DNA of 12,354 nt from Caldisericota bacterium (lineage in GTDB: Bacteria; Caldisericota; Caldisericia; Cryosericales; Cryosericaceae), in the NCBI GenBank assembly GCA_026390215.1, contig JAPLGJ010000024.1, positions 1 to 12,354 on the forward strand. The letters run 5' to 3'. Numbering within the stretch: position 1 is the first letter of the stretch; every line of letters begins with the position of its first letter. This document shows positions 6,844 to 12,354 of the stretch, one piece after another. The notes beneath the pieces are model-generated. The model had not been told where the DNA came from. It saw only the letters and a list, made by a program, of their open reading frames with translations, and did not search any database. Made by a program: the position numbers and the translations under genes.

Positions 6844-7546
6844 GTTGAGGCTGGGGCCGGTCGTGGTACCGGTTCTCTACGTCGATGACGATATCATTGC
6901 GGTGAACAAACCGGCCGGACTGCCTGTTTTCACTGCGCCGGGGAAGGTAGCCGGGACGTTGACTGAAGTGGCTCTCGCAAGTGGAGTCACGCTCTATGAG
7001 GGAGAGGGTGTGGAGTTGCCAGGAGTCGTACATCGGCTCGACAAGGACACGAGTGGCGTGATGGTTCTCGCCCGTTCTCAAGCCGGGTGGAGCTGCTTCA
7101 AGCGACAGCTGGGAAGCCATGATGCGCAGAAGCAGTATCTTGCCTTGGTTTGGGGGACGTTCGCGGAGAAGAGTGGCCGAATCGACGTGCCCATTGGGGC
7201 GGTTCATTCCCGAGGGCTGCTTCTTCGGCAGGCCGACAGTTCGGGTCGACCTTCCACGACAGACTTCGAGGTCATCCAGCATTTCGGCAACCAGGCATCT
7301 CTTCTGCGGATACGAATCGAGACGGGGCGGACGCATCAGATACGTGTTCACTGCTCCTACATTGGACATCCGGTCCTCGGAGACTATACTTACGGATACA
7401 GGGCTCAGCGCAACGTAGTTATCGAGCGGCAGATGCTCCATGCATTTGCGCTCTCGTTTGTTGCGCCGCGTTCGGGAGTCGAGGTGCGGGTCATGGCGCC
7501 ACTTCCTCAGGACTTCATCTCTGTGCTTGGAGTACTTGCGCGGTAG
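6836..7546 (+). CDS. RluA-family pseudouridine synthase (RNA uridine isomerase)
   Basis: This 236-residue cytoplasmic enzyme converts specific uridines of rRNA or tRNA to pseudouridine. Motifs: NKPAGLPV (residues 24-31), HRLDKDTSGVMVLAR with catalytic D69, KQYLALVWG, and GRTHQIRVHCSYIGHPVLGD. It lacks the N-terminal S4 RNA-binding domain of RluD/RluC proteins, so it is nearer in layout to RluA/TruC-like members; the target base cannot be predicted. ATG 6836 is preferred: GTGGGG lies 5 bases upstream and the homology begins soon after. It overlaps lspA by 8 bases, and smpB starts 2 bases after its stop. Position next to lspA is common for this family. Confidence 0.9.
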   Translation: MHELRLGPVVVPVLYVDDDIIAVNKPAGLPVFTAPGKVAGTLTEVALASGVTLYEGEGVELPGVVHRLDKDTSGVMVLARSQAGWSCFKRQLGSHDAQKQYLALVWGTFAEKSGRIDVPIGAVHSRGLLLRQADSSGRPSTTDFEVIQHFGNQASLLRIRIETGRTHQIRVHCSYIGHPVLGDYTYGYRAQRNVVIERQMLHAFALSFVAPRSGVEVRVMAPLPQDFISVLGVLAR

Positions 7547-7548
7547 AC

Positions 7549-8001
7549 ATGGACATCAAACCCGGAGTGATCGTCGCCAATAAGCGGATCCAGCACAACT
7601 TCAAGACTCTCGAGCGCCTTGAGGCTGGCATAGAACTGCGCGGTTGGGAAGTGAAGGCCGTGCGTTCGCGAACACTTGCCTTTGGAGACTCGTACTGCCG
7701 GTTCTACGGTCGTGAGCTCTACGTCGTACAGATGTCCATGGGTCCCTACGCCTTTGCCCACACAACCGACGAAGAGCTGAAACGCCGCAGAAGGCTCCTT
7801 CTCCACCGACGCGAGCTTATCAGGATTGCATCTCTCATCAGTCAGCAGGGCCTGACGGTTGTGCCGGCCTCACTTTCCTTCTCGGAGGGGGGGTTCATCA
7901 AGGTCGACCTGGCTGTCGGCAAGTTCCTGGCAACCAAGGGGTCTCGTGAGACCTCTGAGCGACGACGAGTGGATCGTGAGATGAGGGGGTACGTACGTTG
8001 A
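7549..8001 (+). CDS. smpB: SsrA-binding protein SmpB (trans-translation)
   Basis: This 150-residue protein binds tmRNA and brings it to stalled ribosomes, where the tagged product is released for degradation. Matches to the family are NKRIQHNFKTLERLEAGIEL followed by GWEVKAVR (usually GTEVKSLR), DSYCRF, MSMGPYAFA, RRRLLLHRRELIRI and GLTVVPASLSFSEGGFIKVDL. The C-terminal tail is unusual: where most SmpB proteins read KGKK-x-x-D-K-R this one has KFLATKGSR, keeping only the first K and the last R. A basic helix-prone tail remains. ATG 7549 is just after the upstream stop. The tmRNA gene itself was not found in this window. Confidence 0.92.
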   Translation: MDIKPGVIVANKRIQHNFKTLERLEAGIELRGWEVKAVRSRTLAFGDSYCRFYGRELYVVQMSMGPYAFAHTTDEELKRRRRLLLHRRELIRIASLISQQGLTVVPASLSFSEGGFIKVDLAVGKFLATKGSRETSERRRVDREMRGYVR

Positions 8002-10673
8002 GCAATAGGATGATAGCCATGTTCCTCGTCCTGATCCTTTTCCTTGGTGCTGTTGTCGGGACAGTGCGCGGCGACACGACAGCGACCGTGACAGTTCCGG
8101 ACGAGGCCAATATACGTTCGGGAGCGGGTACGACGTTCAGTGTGATTGGGGTCGCACGCAGGGGAGAGAAGTACGAGGCTGTCGGCTCTTCCAAAGATGG
8201 GTCGGGACAGACGTGGTACAAGATACGGGTGGGCACGTCGTTCGGATTCGTCGCAGGCTGGCTTGTGACCTATGCTCCAGCCATCACGTCGCCGGCCAGT
8301 CCAGCCGTTTCGACGCCAGCACCCGCGAAGGCTGAACCAACTGCAGCTGCTGTGTCATCGTCGACTCGCTACGCCGTCGTCGTGGAAGATGGCACGGCCC
8401 TGCGAAGTGGCGCGGGAACAGCCTTCGTGCGCCTCACGACGATGAACTCACGTACATCCTTGCGCATTCTCTCAGAATCCAACGACGCAGGCGGCAAGAT
8501 CTGGTACAAGGTGGACTGTTCATCCCTCAAGATCAAACAGACCAGCGGCTATGTCGCGTCGTGGGTCGTGAAAGTCCAGACAGTCGAGGCTCCTCCCTCC
8601 ACGCCAACGACGTTCACGGCATCGTCCCTTCTGGCCCTCTGGAGGCCGAAGCTTCCGCTTTCGACCAAGACGGTGGACGCAGCGAACCTTCGCAGCGGAC
8701 CTTCAGTCGTGTACGACCGCCTTGGCGTGCTGTCTTCTGGGACGAGTCTGCTCATCACCGGCTACTGCATGAACGAACAGAAGGAGACCTGGTGCCGTGT
8801 GACTGCTGCCGAAAAGACGGGTTGGGTCTTCGCACCGTTGCTTAACTCGTGGGAAAGGTTGCCAAGCGGCCTTGTTGCTGCAACTATAGGGAAGAGCCTT
8901 ACTTCCGCGGGTCCGTCAGCGTATCTTGTCGCGTCACCGTTCGTCGCGGGGAGCGACGGGGCGCTTGCCGCCACGGGCAAGGTCATTGTCGGCATCGCTA
9001 CAGATGGCGCGCAAGTGTCCCTTGAGTTATCTGATGCCTCCTCCGAGGACTGGGTAGCGATGACTGACGGGACAGTGGTTGGAGGTACTGGTCCTGGCGG
9101 TACCGTCTGCAGTCTGACCGGTATCGAGCTGGTATCGTCGAACGGCTGGACTAGCGTCACGATGCACATCGACGGGGACAAGAGCGGGCTGTCGATTGTC
9201 CTGGGACACAATCCAGAACGCATCGAGGTCTCACTGCCAAGATTGGTGCAGTCTGCACAGGCCGGCATTGCGGGTGTGCCGACGAAACAGGTGTCAGCGG
9301 TGAAAGTAGGGTCGACCTCGGCCGGTTTCGTATCCAGCATTGTGATCTATCTTGTCGGGTCCGATACAGGCTTGAGGCAATCAACCAGTACGTCGATGGT
9401 GCAGCTGATGGTGAGTGCGCCTGGATCGACCTCGCCGTCGAAGGCTGTGTTTCTGTGTGGCGAGCTACTGTCCGGCAGCGAAGAGACATTTTTCGCAGAG
9501 GGGGCCACCTTCGTTCCGCTCGTAGATGTGGCCAATGATTATGGTATGCTGCTCTCCTGGGACGCGGCCAATCAGCAAACGAGCTTGACGCTCGGCAATC
9601 GACAGTACGTCCTGAAGGACGGGCTGCGCACTCTCAAGATTGCACAGGACAGCGACCACTGGAGTGAGGAGATGCTTGTCGCGCCAAAGATTCTGAGCGG
9701 TCTGCTCTACGTTCCGGTGGCGACAGTGGCACACGTGTTTGGACTCCAGGCGACCGGAGACGCTCTGAGGGTCTATCTTGACCCGATCATCTCATCAATT
9801 GCTCTTACAGGTGCTTCCGCAAGTGCGTCGGGGAGCATCACGATCACGTCTGCCTGTGACCTGAACGTGACGAAGACCCTGGACGGTGACTACTGCATCT
9901 TCCAGCTGGAGGGGGTTTCGGCCGCGTCTATCGCCGGCCAGCAGGCGCTGTCGGCTTGGGCCACCGTGTCGGCGAAGCAGCGTCTGAACGATATCCCTCC
10001 GATCGTCGAGATACGTGTGCATGCGCCTGCTTCCACGGCCGAGGTGCAGAGCCCCGCAACGGGCATCTATGTCATCAGTCTTTCCGGCGCTGTCGAAGGT
10101 ACGATTGAAGGGAAGAAAGTCGTCCTTGACCCCGGTCACGGCTACATGTCATCGACGGGCTCCTTCGACTTCGGGGCCGTAGGTCCTTCCGGGACCAGAG
10201 AATCGTCCGTCAACCTGTCAATCGCGCTGAAGGTGAAGACGTTGCTCGAGGCGAATGGCGTCCGGGTCGTCATGACGCGGTCGGATGATACCTCAAAGGA
10301 CAACCCTGACCTCGCCAGGCGGGTACAGATAGCCAACAGCTCAGGGGCGGACCTGTTTCTTGCAATTCACCAGAACGCCACGGATGGGGGGACATCAATT
10401 GGAGGCACCGAAGTGCACTACTGGTTTGACCGGTCGAAGGTGTTTTCTGCGCTTGTCCAGAAGCATCTCGTTTCGGCCCTGGGAAGAACGGATCGAGGGA
10501 CGCAGAAGACGTCGCTATACCTCGTGTCCCACGTCGATACCATGCCTTCTGCCCTGGTGGAGTGCGCATTCATCAGCAACAGTGAAGAGGAACGACTTCT
10601 GCGGGAGGACTCGTTCCAGCAGAAGGTGGCTCAGAGTATTGTGGACGCGATAGTCGAGTACTTCGGCAGGTAG
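7998..10673 (+). CDS. Exported N-acetylmuramoyl-L-alanine amidase with three SH3b domains and a stalk domain
   Basis: This 891-residue zinc amidase cleaves the bond between muramic acid and the stem peptide of peptidoglycan. It has a signal peptide or anchor at about 5-25 (MFLVLILFLGAVVG). SH3b domains lie at about 30-93, 124-190 and 219-286, each with an (A/N)-x-x-LRSG or NIRSG core, and the first two are joined by a Pro/Ala/Ser/Thr linker. A beta-rich AMIN-like region covers about 300-480. A copper-amine-oxidase-N-like stalk domain covers about 482-597 (FVPLVDVANDYG...LYVPVATVAHVFG). Amidase_3 covers about 705-891 with zinc ligands H714, E735 and H791 and catalytic E855 (LVECAFISN). The start is TTG 7998, overlapping the smpB stop (TTGA), with GAGGGGGT 8 bases before; ATG 8010 is an alternative. 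Much longer than minimal amidases. Confidence 0.92.
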   Translation: MSNRMIAMFLVLILFLGAVVGTVRGDTTATVTVPDEANIRSGAGTTFSVIGVARRGEKYEAVGSSKDGSGQTWYKIRVGTSFGFVAGWLVTYAPAITSPASPAVSTPAPAKAEPTAAAVSSSTRYAVVVEDGTALRSGAGTAFVRLTTMNSRTSLRILSESNDAGGKIWYKVDCSSLKIKQTSGYVASWVVKVQTVEAPPSTPTTFTASSLLALWRPKLPLSTKTVDAANLRSGPSVVYDRLGVLSSGTSLLITGYCMNEQKETWCRVTAAEKTGWVFAPLLNSWERLPSGLVAATIGKSLTSAGPSAYLVASPFVAGSDGALAATGKVIVGIATDGAQVSLELSDASSEDWVAMTDGTVVGGTGPGGTVCSLTGIELVSSNGWTSVTMHIDGDKSGLSIVLGHNPERIEVSLPRLVQSAQAGIAGVPTKQVSAVKVGSTSAGFVSSIVIYLVGSDTGLRQSTSTSMVQLMVSAPGSTSPSKAVFLCGELLSGSEETFFAEGATFVPLVDVANDYGMLLSWDAANQQTSLTLGNRQYVLKDGLRTLKIAQDSDHWSEEMLVAPKILSGLLYVPVATVAHVFGLQATGDALRVYLDPIISSIALTGASASASGSITITSACDLNVTKTLDGDYCIFQLEGVSAASIAGQQALSAWATVSAKQRLNDIPPIVEIRVHAPASTAEVQSPATGIYVISLSGAVEGTIEGKKVVLDPGHGYMSSTGSFDFGAVGPSGTRESSVNLSIALKVKTLLEANGVRVVMTRSDDTSKDNPDLARRVQIANSSGADLFLAIHQNATDGGTSIGGTEVHYWFDRSKVFSALVQKHLVSALGRTDRGTQKTSLYLVSHVDTMPSALVECAFISNSEEERLLREDSFQQKVAQSIVDAIVEYFGR

Positions 10674-10682
10674 AGAGGTCGA

Positions 10683-11471
10683 GTGCAATCCTACGTGGGG
10701 GTGTTCGACTCAGGAGTCGGAGGGTTGGCGGTCGTTCGGGAGCTGAAGAACCGATTGCCACGAGAGGCTATCATGTACATTGCCGATTCCCGCTTTTTTC
10801 CGTATGGAACGAAGCCAAGGGAGCAGGTGATCAGCAGGGCCATGGCTCTCGTCGGGTTCCTCGAGGCTCACGGAGCCCGAATGGTTGTTGTGGCCTGCAA
10901 CACGGCGTCCAGCGCCGTTTTCCCGGATATTCAGCAACGTGTGAGTGTCCCCGTTCTGGGGATGATTTCTGCCGGCGTCAAGAGCGCACAGCTGGCGACC
11001 CGCAACCGCAGAGTTGCAGTGCTGTCGACCCCCGGAACAGCACGGAGCCACGGCTATCTCAGGGCAATGGGCCTGCTGGATCCGACGGTAGAAATGATAG
11101 AACTTCAGTCGCAGGAGCTCGTGAATCTCGTGGAAGCTGGGACCATCGAGGGTAAGGATGTGGCTGACTATGCCGCGGACGTTCTGAAGCCGGTGCGGGA
11201 GTTCGGAGCAGATACCCTTGTTCTGGGCTGCACCCACTTCCCCTTCCTCAACAGCCTCATGGAAGGCATCCTTGGACCGGGCGTCAAGATTGTCGACCCA
11301 AGCAAGGAACTTGCATACGAGGTAGGGCTGGTGCTCGAGAAGTGCCGGTTGACCACCGGAGCCGGACAGCAGGACAGGTTCTTTACAACGGGCGACCCTG
11401 GCGACTTTCTCGAAAAGGCCCGTCTCTTCCTTGGTGACTATGTCAGCGCAGTCGAGGTTGCAGACGTTTGA
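10683..11471 (+). CDS. murI: Glutamate racemase
   Basis: This 262-residue cytoplasmic, cofactor-independent racemase makes D-glutamate for the peptidoglycan stem peptide. Signatures: GVFDSGVGGLAVV (D9), YIADSRFFPYGTKP (family usually D-T/S-x-x-x-PYG), VVACNTASS with catalytic C72, and LGCTHFPFL with catalytic C183. The start is GTG 10683, with GAGAGG just upstream and 9 bases after the amidase stop. Its stop is shared with the TTG start of rdgB (TTGA). Placement behind a peptidoglycan amidase fits a cell-wall theme. Length and motifs are normal. Confidence 0.95.
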   Translation: MQSYVGVFDSGVGGLAVVRELKNRLPREAIMYIADSRFFPYGTKPREQVISRAMALVGFLEAHGARMVVVACNTASSAVFPDIQQRVSVPVLGMISAGVKSAQLATRNRRVAVLSTPGTARSHGYLRAMGLLDPTVEMIELQSQELVNLVEAGTIEGKDVADYAADVLKPVREFGADTLVLGCTHFPFLNSLMEGILGPGVKIVDPSKELAYEVGLVLEKCRLTTGAGQQDRFFTTGDPGDFLEKARLFLGDYVSAVEVADV

Positions 11472-12076
11472 GGCTGCGACTTGTCACGGGCAACGCCCAC
11501 AAACTGGAGGAATATGGCAGCATTCTCAGAGGTCTGGACTGCCGGCTTCCCTTGGAAGAATTGGACGCGGAGAGCGCTGTCGAGTGCGGCGTCACCTACT
11601 ACCAGAATGCGTACAGGAAAGCTCGGTCGGGCATCCTGAGTGTCCCGCCCTCGGGACTCGATGACTGGATTGTCCTTGGGGACGACTCCGGCCTTGAGCT
11701 ACCCCTGTTTGACAATATGCCCGGAGTCCATTCTGCGCGTTTTCGGTATGCGAATCTCTCGGAAAGGGCTGCGCTCGGAGCGTTTCTCACGGAGCACCAC
11801 GTCTTGTCAACGCCTGCGCGGTTCGTGTGCTGGATCGTCGCGTTTCTTCCTCGGTCATCTTGGTGTCTCGCCTGCTCGGGCGCTGTCACCGGGACGGTGA
11901 CCGCCGAATCACGTGGGTCTCGGGGTTTTGGATATGATCCGCTATTCACCCCGGACGGCTACTCTCTCACCTTCGGCGAGATGGATCCCGGTCTCAAAGA
12001 CCATATCAGCCACCGCGCACGGGCCGCCAGGGCTCTGTGGTGTTCTCTTCAAGGGGCGCTACCGCTGGGACCTTGA
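11468..12076 (+). CDS. rdgB: Non-canonical purine NTP pyrophosphatase (RdgB/HAM1 family)
   Basis: This 202-residue enzyme hydrolyses dITP, dXTP and ITP to monophosphates, keeping deaminated purines out of nucleic acids. Signatures in order: LVTGNAHKLEEY (residues 5-16), TYYQNAYRKA, LGDDSGLEL with catalytic D72/D73, PGVHSARFR, and GSRGFGYDPLFTPDGYSLTF followed by DHISHRARA. The start is TTG 11468, overlapping the murI stop; murI-rdgB neighbours are common in bacteria. The segment at about 112-135 (RFVCWIVAFLPRSSWCLACS) is more hydrophobic and cysteine-richer than usual but keeps the family beta-strand pattern. The stop lies inside the likely promoter of the tRNA cluster. Confidence 0.92.
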   Translation: MRLRLVTGNAHKLEEYGSILRGLDCRLPLEELDAESAVECGVTYYQNAYRKARSGILSVPPSGLDDWIVLGDDSGLELPLFDNMPGVHSARFRYANLSERAALGAFLTEHHVLSTPARFVCWIVAFLPRSSWCLACSGAVTGTVTAESRGSRGFGYDPLFTPDGYSLTFGEMDPGLKDHISHRARAARALWCSLQGALPLGP

Positions 12077-12100
12077 TTTTTGGCTGATTGCGTGTATTCT
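12073..12100 (+). promoter_or_regulatory. Probable sigma-70 type promoter of the tRNA cluster
   Basis: TTGATT (12073-12078) and TATTCT (12095-12100), separated by 16 bases, lie so that transcription would start about 12106-12108, only a few bases before the mature 5' end of tRNA-Pro at 12110. The -35 box overlaps the rdgB stop codon (TTGA). The local sequence is AT-richer than the flanks. The match is fair, not perfect. Confidence 0.5.
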
Positions 12101-12109
12101 CTTTCTATT

Positions 12110-12186
12110 CGGGGTGTGGCGTAGCTTGGTAACGCGCATGGTTTGGGACCATGAGATCGGTGGTTCAAATCCACTCGCCCCGACCA
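12110..12186 (+). tRNA. tRNA-Pro (anticodon TGG)
   Basis: This is a 77-base cloverleaf. Acceptor CGGGGTG pairs with CGCCCCG (one T-G pair), the D arm holds AGCTTGGTAACG, and the anticodon stem CATGG/CCATG carries loop TTTGGGA (anticodon 12144-12146 = TGG). The T arm is GGTGG-TTCAAAT-CCACT-like, and discriminator A plus CCA is encoded. The C1-G72 acceptor pair is typical of bacterial tRNA-Pro. UGG can read all proline codons when wobble-modified. Only one base separates it from the next tRNA. Confidence 0.97.
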
Positions 12187-12187
12187 T

Positions 12188-12264
12188 GGGCCCATAGCTC
12201 AGCTGGATAGAGCAACGGATTTCTAATCCGTCGGTCGCAGGTTCAAATCCTGCTGGGCTCGCCA
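12188..12264 (+). tRNA. tRNA-Arg (anticodon TCT)
   Basis: This is a 77-base cloverleaf. Acceptor GGGCCCA pairs with TGGGCTC (one G-T pair), the D arm is AGCTCAGCTGGATAGAGC, and the anticodon stem ACGGA/TCCGT holds loop TTTCTAA (anticodon TCT, reading AGA/AGG). The T arm is GCAGG-TTCAAAT-CCTGC, and discriminator G and CCA are encoded. It lies one base after tRNA-Pro, so both must be cut from one precursor. Confidence 0.97.
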
Positions 12265-12273
12265 GTCCAATAT

Positions 12274-12351
12274 GGTGGGTATAGCTCAATTGGTTAGAGT
12301 ACTGGACTGTGGATCCAGATGTTGGGAGTTCGAGTCTCCTTACCCACCCCA
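12274..12351 (+). tRNA. tRNA-His (anticodon GTG) with encoded G-1
   Basis: Acceptor GTGGGTA (12275-12281) pairs with TACCCAC (12341-12347). The extra G at 12274 faces discriminator C73 (12348), the G-1:C73 identity pair of histidine tRNA, and CCA follows. The anticodon stem CTGGA/TCCAG holds loop CTGTGGA (anticodon GTG at 12309-12311). The T arm is GGGAG-TTCGAGT-CTCCT with one imperfect closing pair. It is the last complete gene in the window; any terminator lies beyond it. Confidence 0.97.
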
Positions 12352-12354
12352 TTT

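Noticed and set aside
7150..7548. Upstream in-frame extension of smpB into the pseudouridine synthase gene
   Set aside because: It lies in a different frame of a well-supported gene, and SmpB similarity begins right at ATG 7549.
12110..12351. The tRNA cluster as an integration site of a mobile element
   Set aside because: No integrase gene and no duplicated tRNA 3' end are seen in the window; the sequence ends three bases after tRNA-His, so this cannot be tested further here.
12059..12352. Minus-strand reading frame of 97 codons with GFEPATDGLEI/ASGFEPP-like repeats
   Set aside because: It is the antisense of the three tRNA genes; the repeated peptide comes from conserved T-arm and D-arm sequence, a well-known annotation artefact.
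1..12354. CRISPR array, insertion sequence, phage or defence genes
   Set aside because: I saw no regularly spaced direct repeats, transposase or integrase motifs, terminal inverted repeats, or nuclease/effector motifs; apart from the candidate membrane protein, the genes belong to common families.

Overview
The window reads as one co-oriented (+ strand) stretch of bacterial chromosome with moderately high GC (estimated by eye at 55-60%), densely packed genes and frequent GTG/TTG starts. I cannot place the organism firmly. The mix of an oligopeptide-type ABC operon, a long SH3b/stalk/amidase cell-wall protein and heavy use of TTG/GTG starts would suit an anaerobic, deep-branching or Gram-positive-like lineage, but nothing here is diagnostic of a phylum. 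No phage, IS element, CRISPR array or plasmid function was seen.

Layout. (1) Positions 1-799 hold the last 27 codons of a gene ending in an FtsZ-like C-terminal peptide, followed by yggS (PLP homeostasis), the usual end of a division cluster. (2) Positions 850-1921 hold an ECF-type sigma factor overlapping a single-pass membrane protein of unknown family that is probably its regulator. (3) Positions 1922-2160 are a 239-base gap with several Shine-Dalgarno-like sites, a possible 23-codon leader ORF and a hairpin. (4) Positions 2161-6056 are a complete dppBCDF-type ABC importer core (two permeases, two ATPases) with no substrate-binding protein gene inside the window. (5) Positions 6057-6139 hold a strong intercistronic hairpin. 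(6) Positions 6140-12076 are a compressed housekeeping cluster: yggU (DUF167), lspA, an RluA-family pseudouridine synthase, smpB, a multidomain N-acetylmuramoyl-L-alanine amidase, murI and rdgB. Most junctions overlap by a few bases (ATGA or TTGA) or are under 15 bases. (7) Positions 12110-12351 are three tRNA genes, Pro(TGG)-Arg(TCT)-His(GTG), all with encoded CCA, preceded by a plausible promoter that overlaps the end of rdgB.

How the genes fit together. The second half joins envelope functions (lipoprotein signal peptidase, amidase, D-glutamate supply for peptidoglycan) with translation and nucleotide quality control (rRNA or tRNA pseudouridylation, trans-translation, clearance of non-canonical NTPs). 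The ECF sigma/membrane-protein pair beside the transporter core may be a local signalling unit, but that link rests on proximity only.

I do not see a clear, previously undescribed system. The items most worth a second look are the unclassified membrane partner of the sigma factor, the transporter operon with no binding protein and an odd leader region, an SmpB whose C-terminal tail lacks most of the conserved KGKK...DKR stretch, and a DppD with a Pro-to-Ala change beside Walker B.
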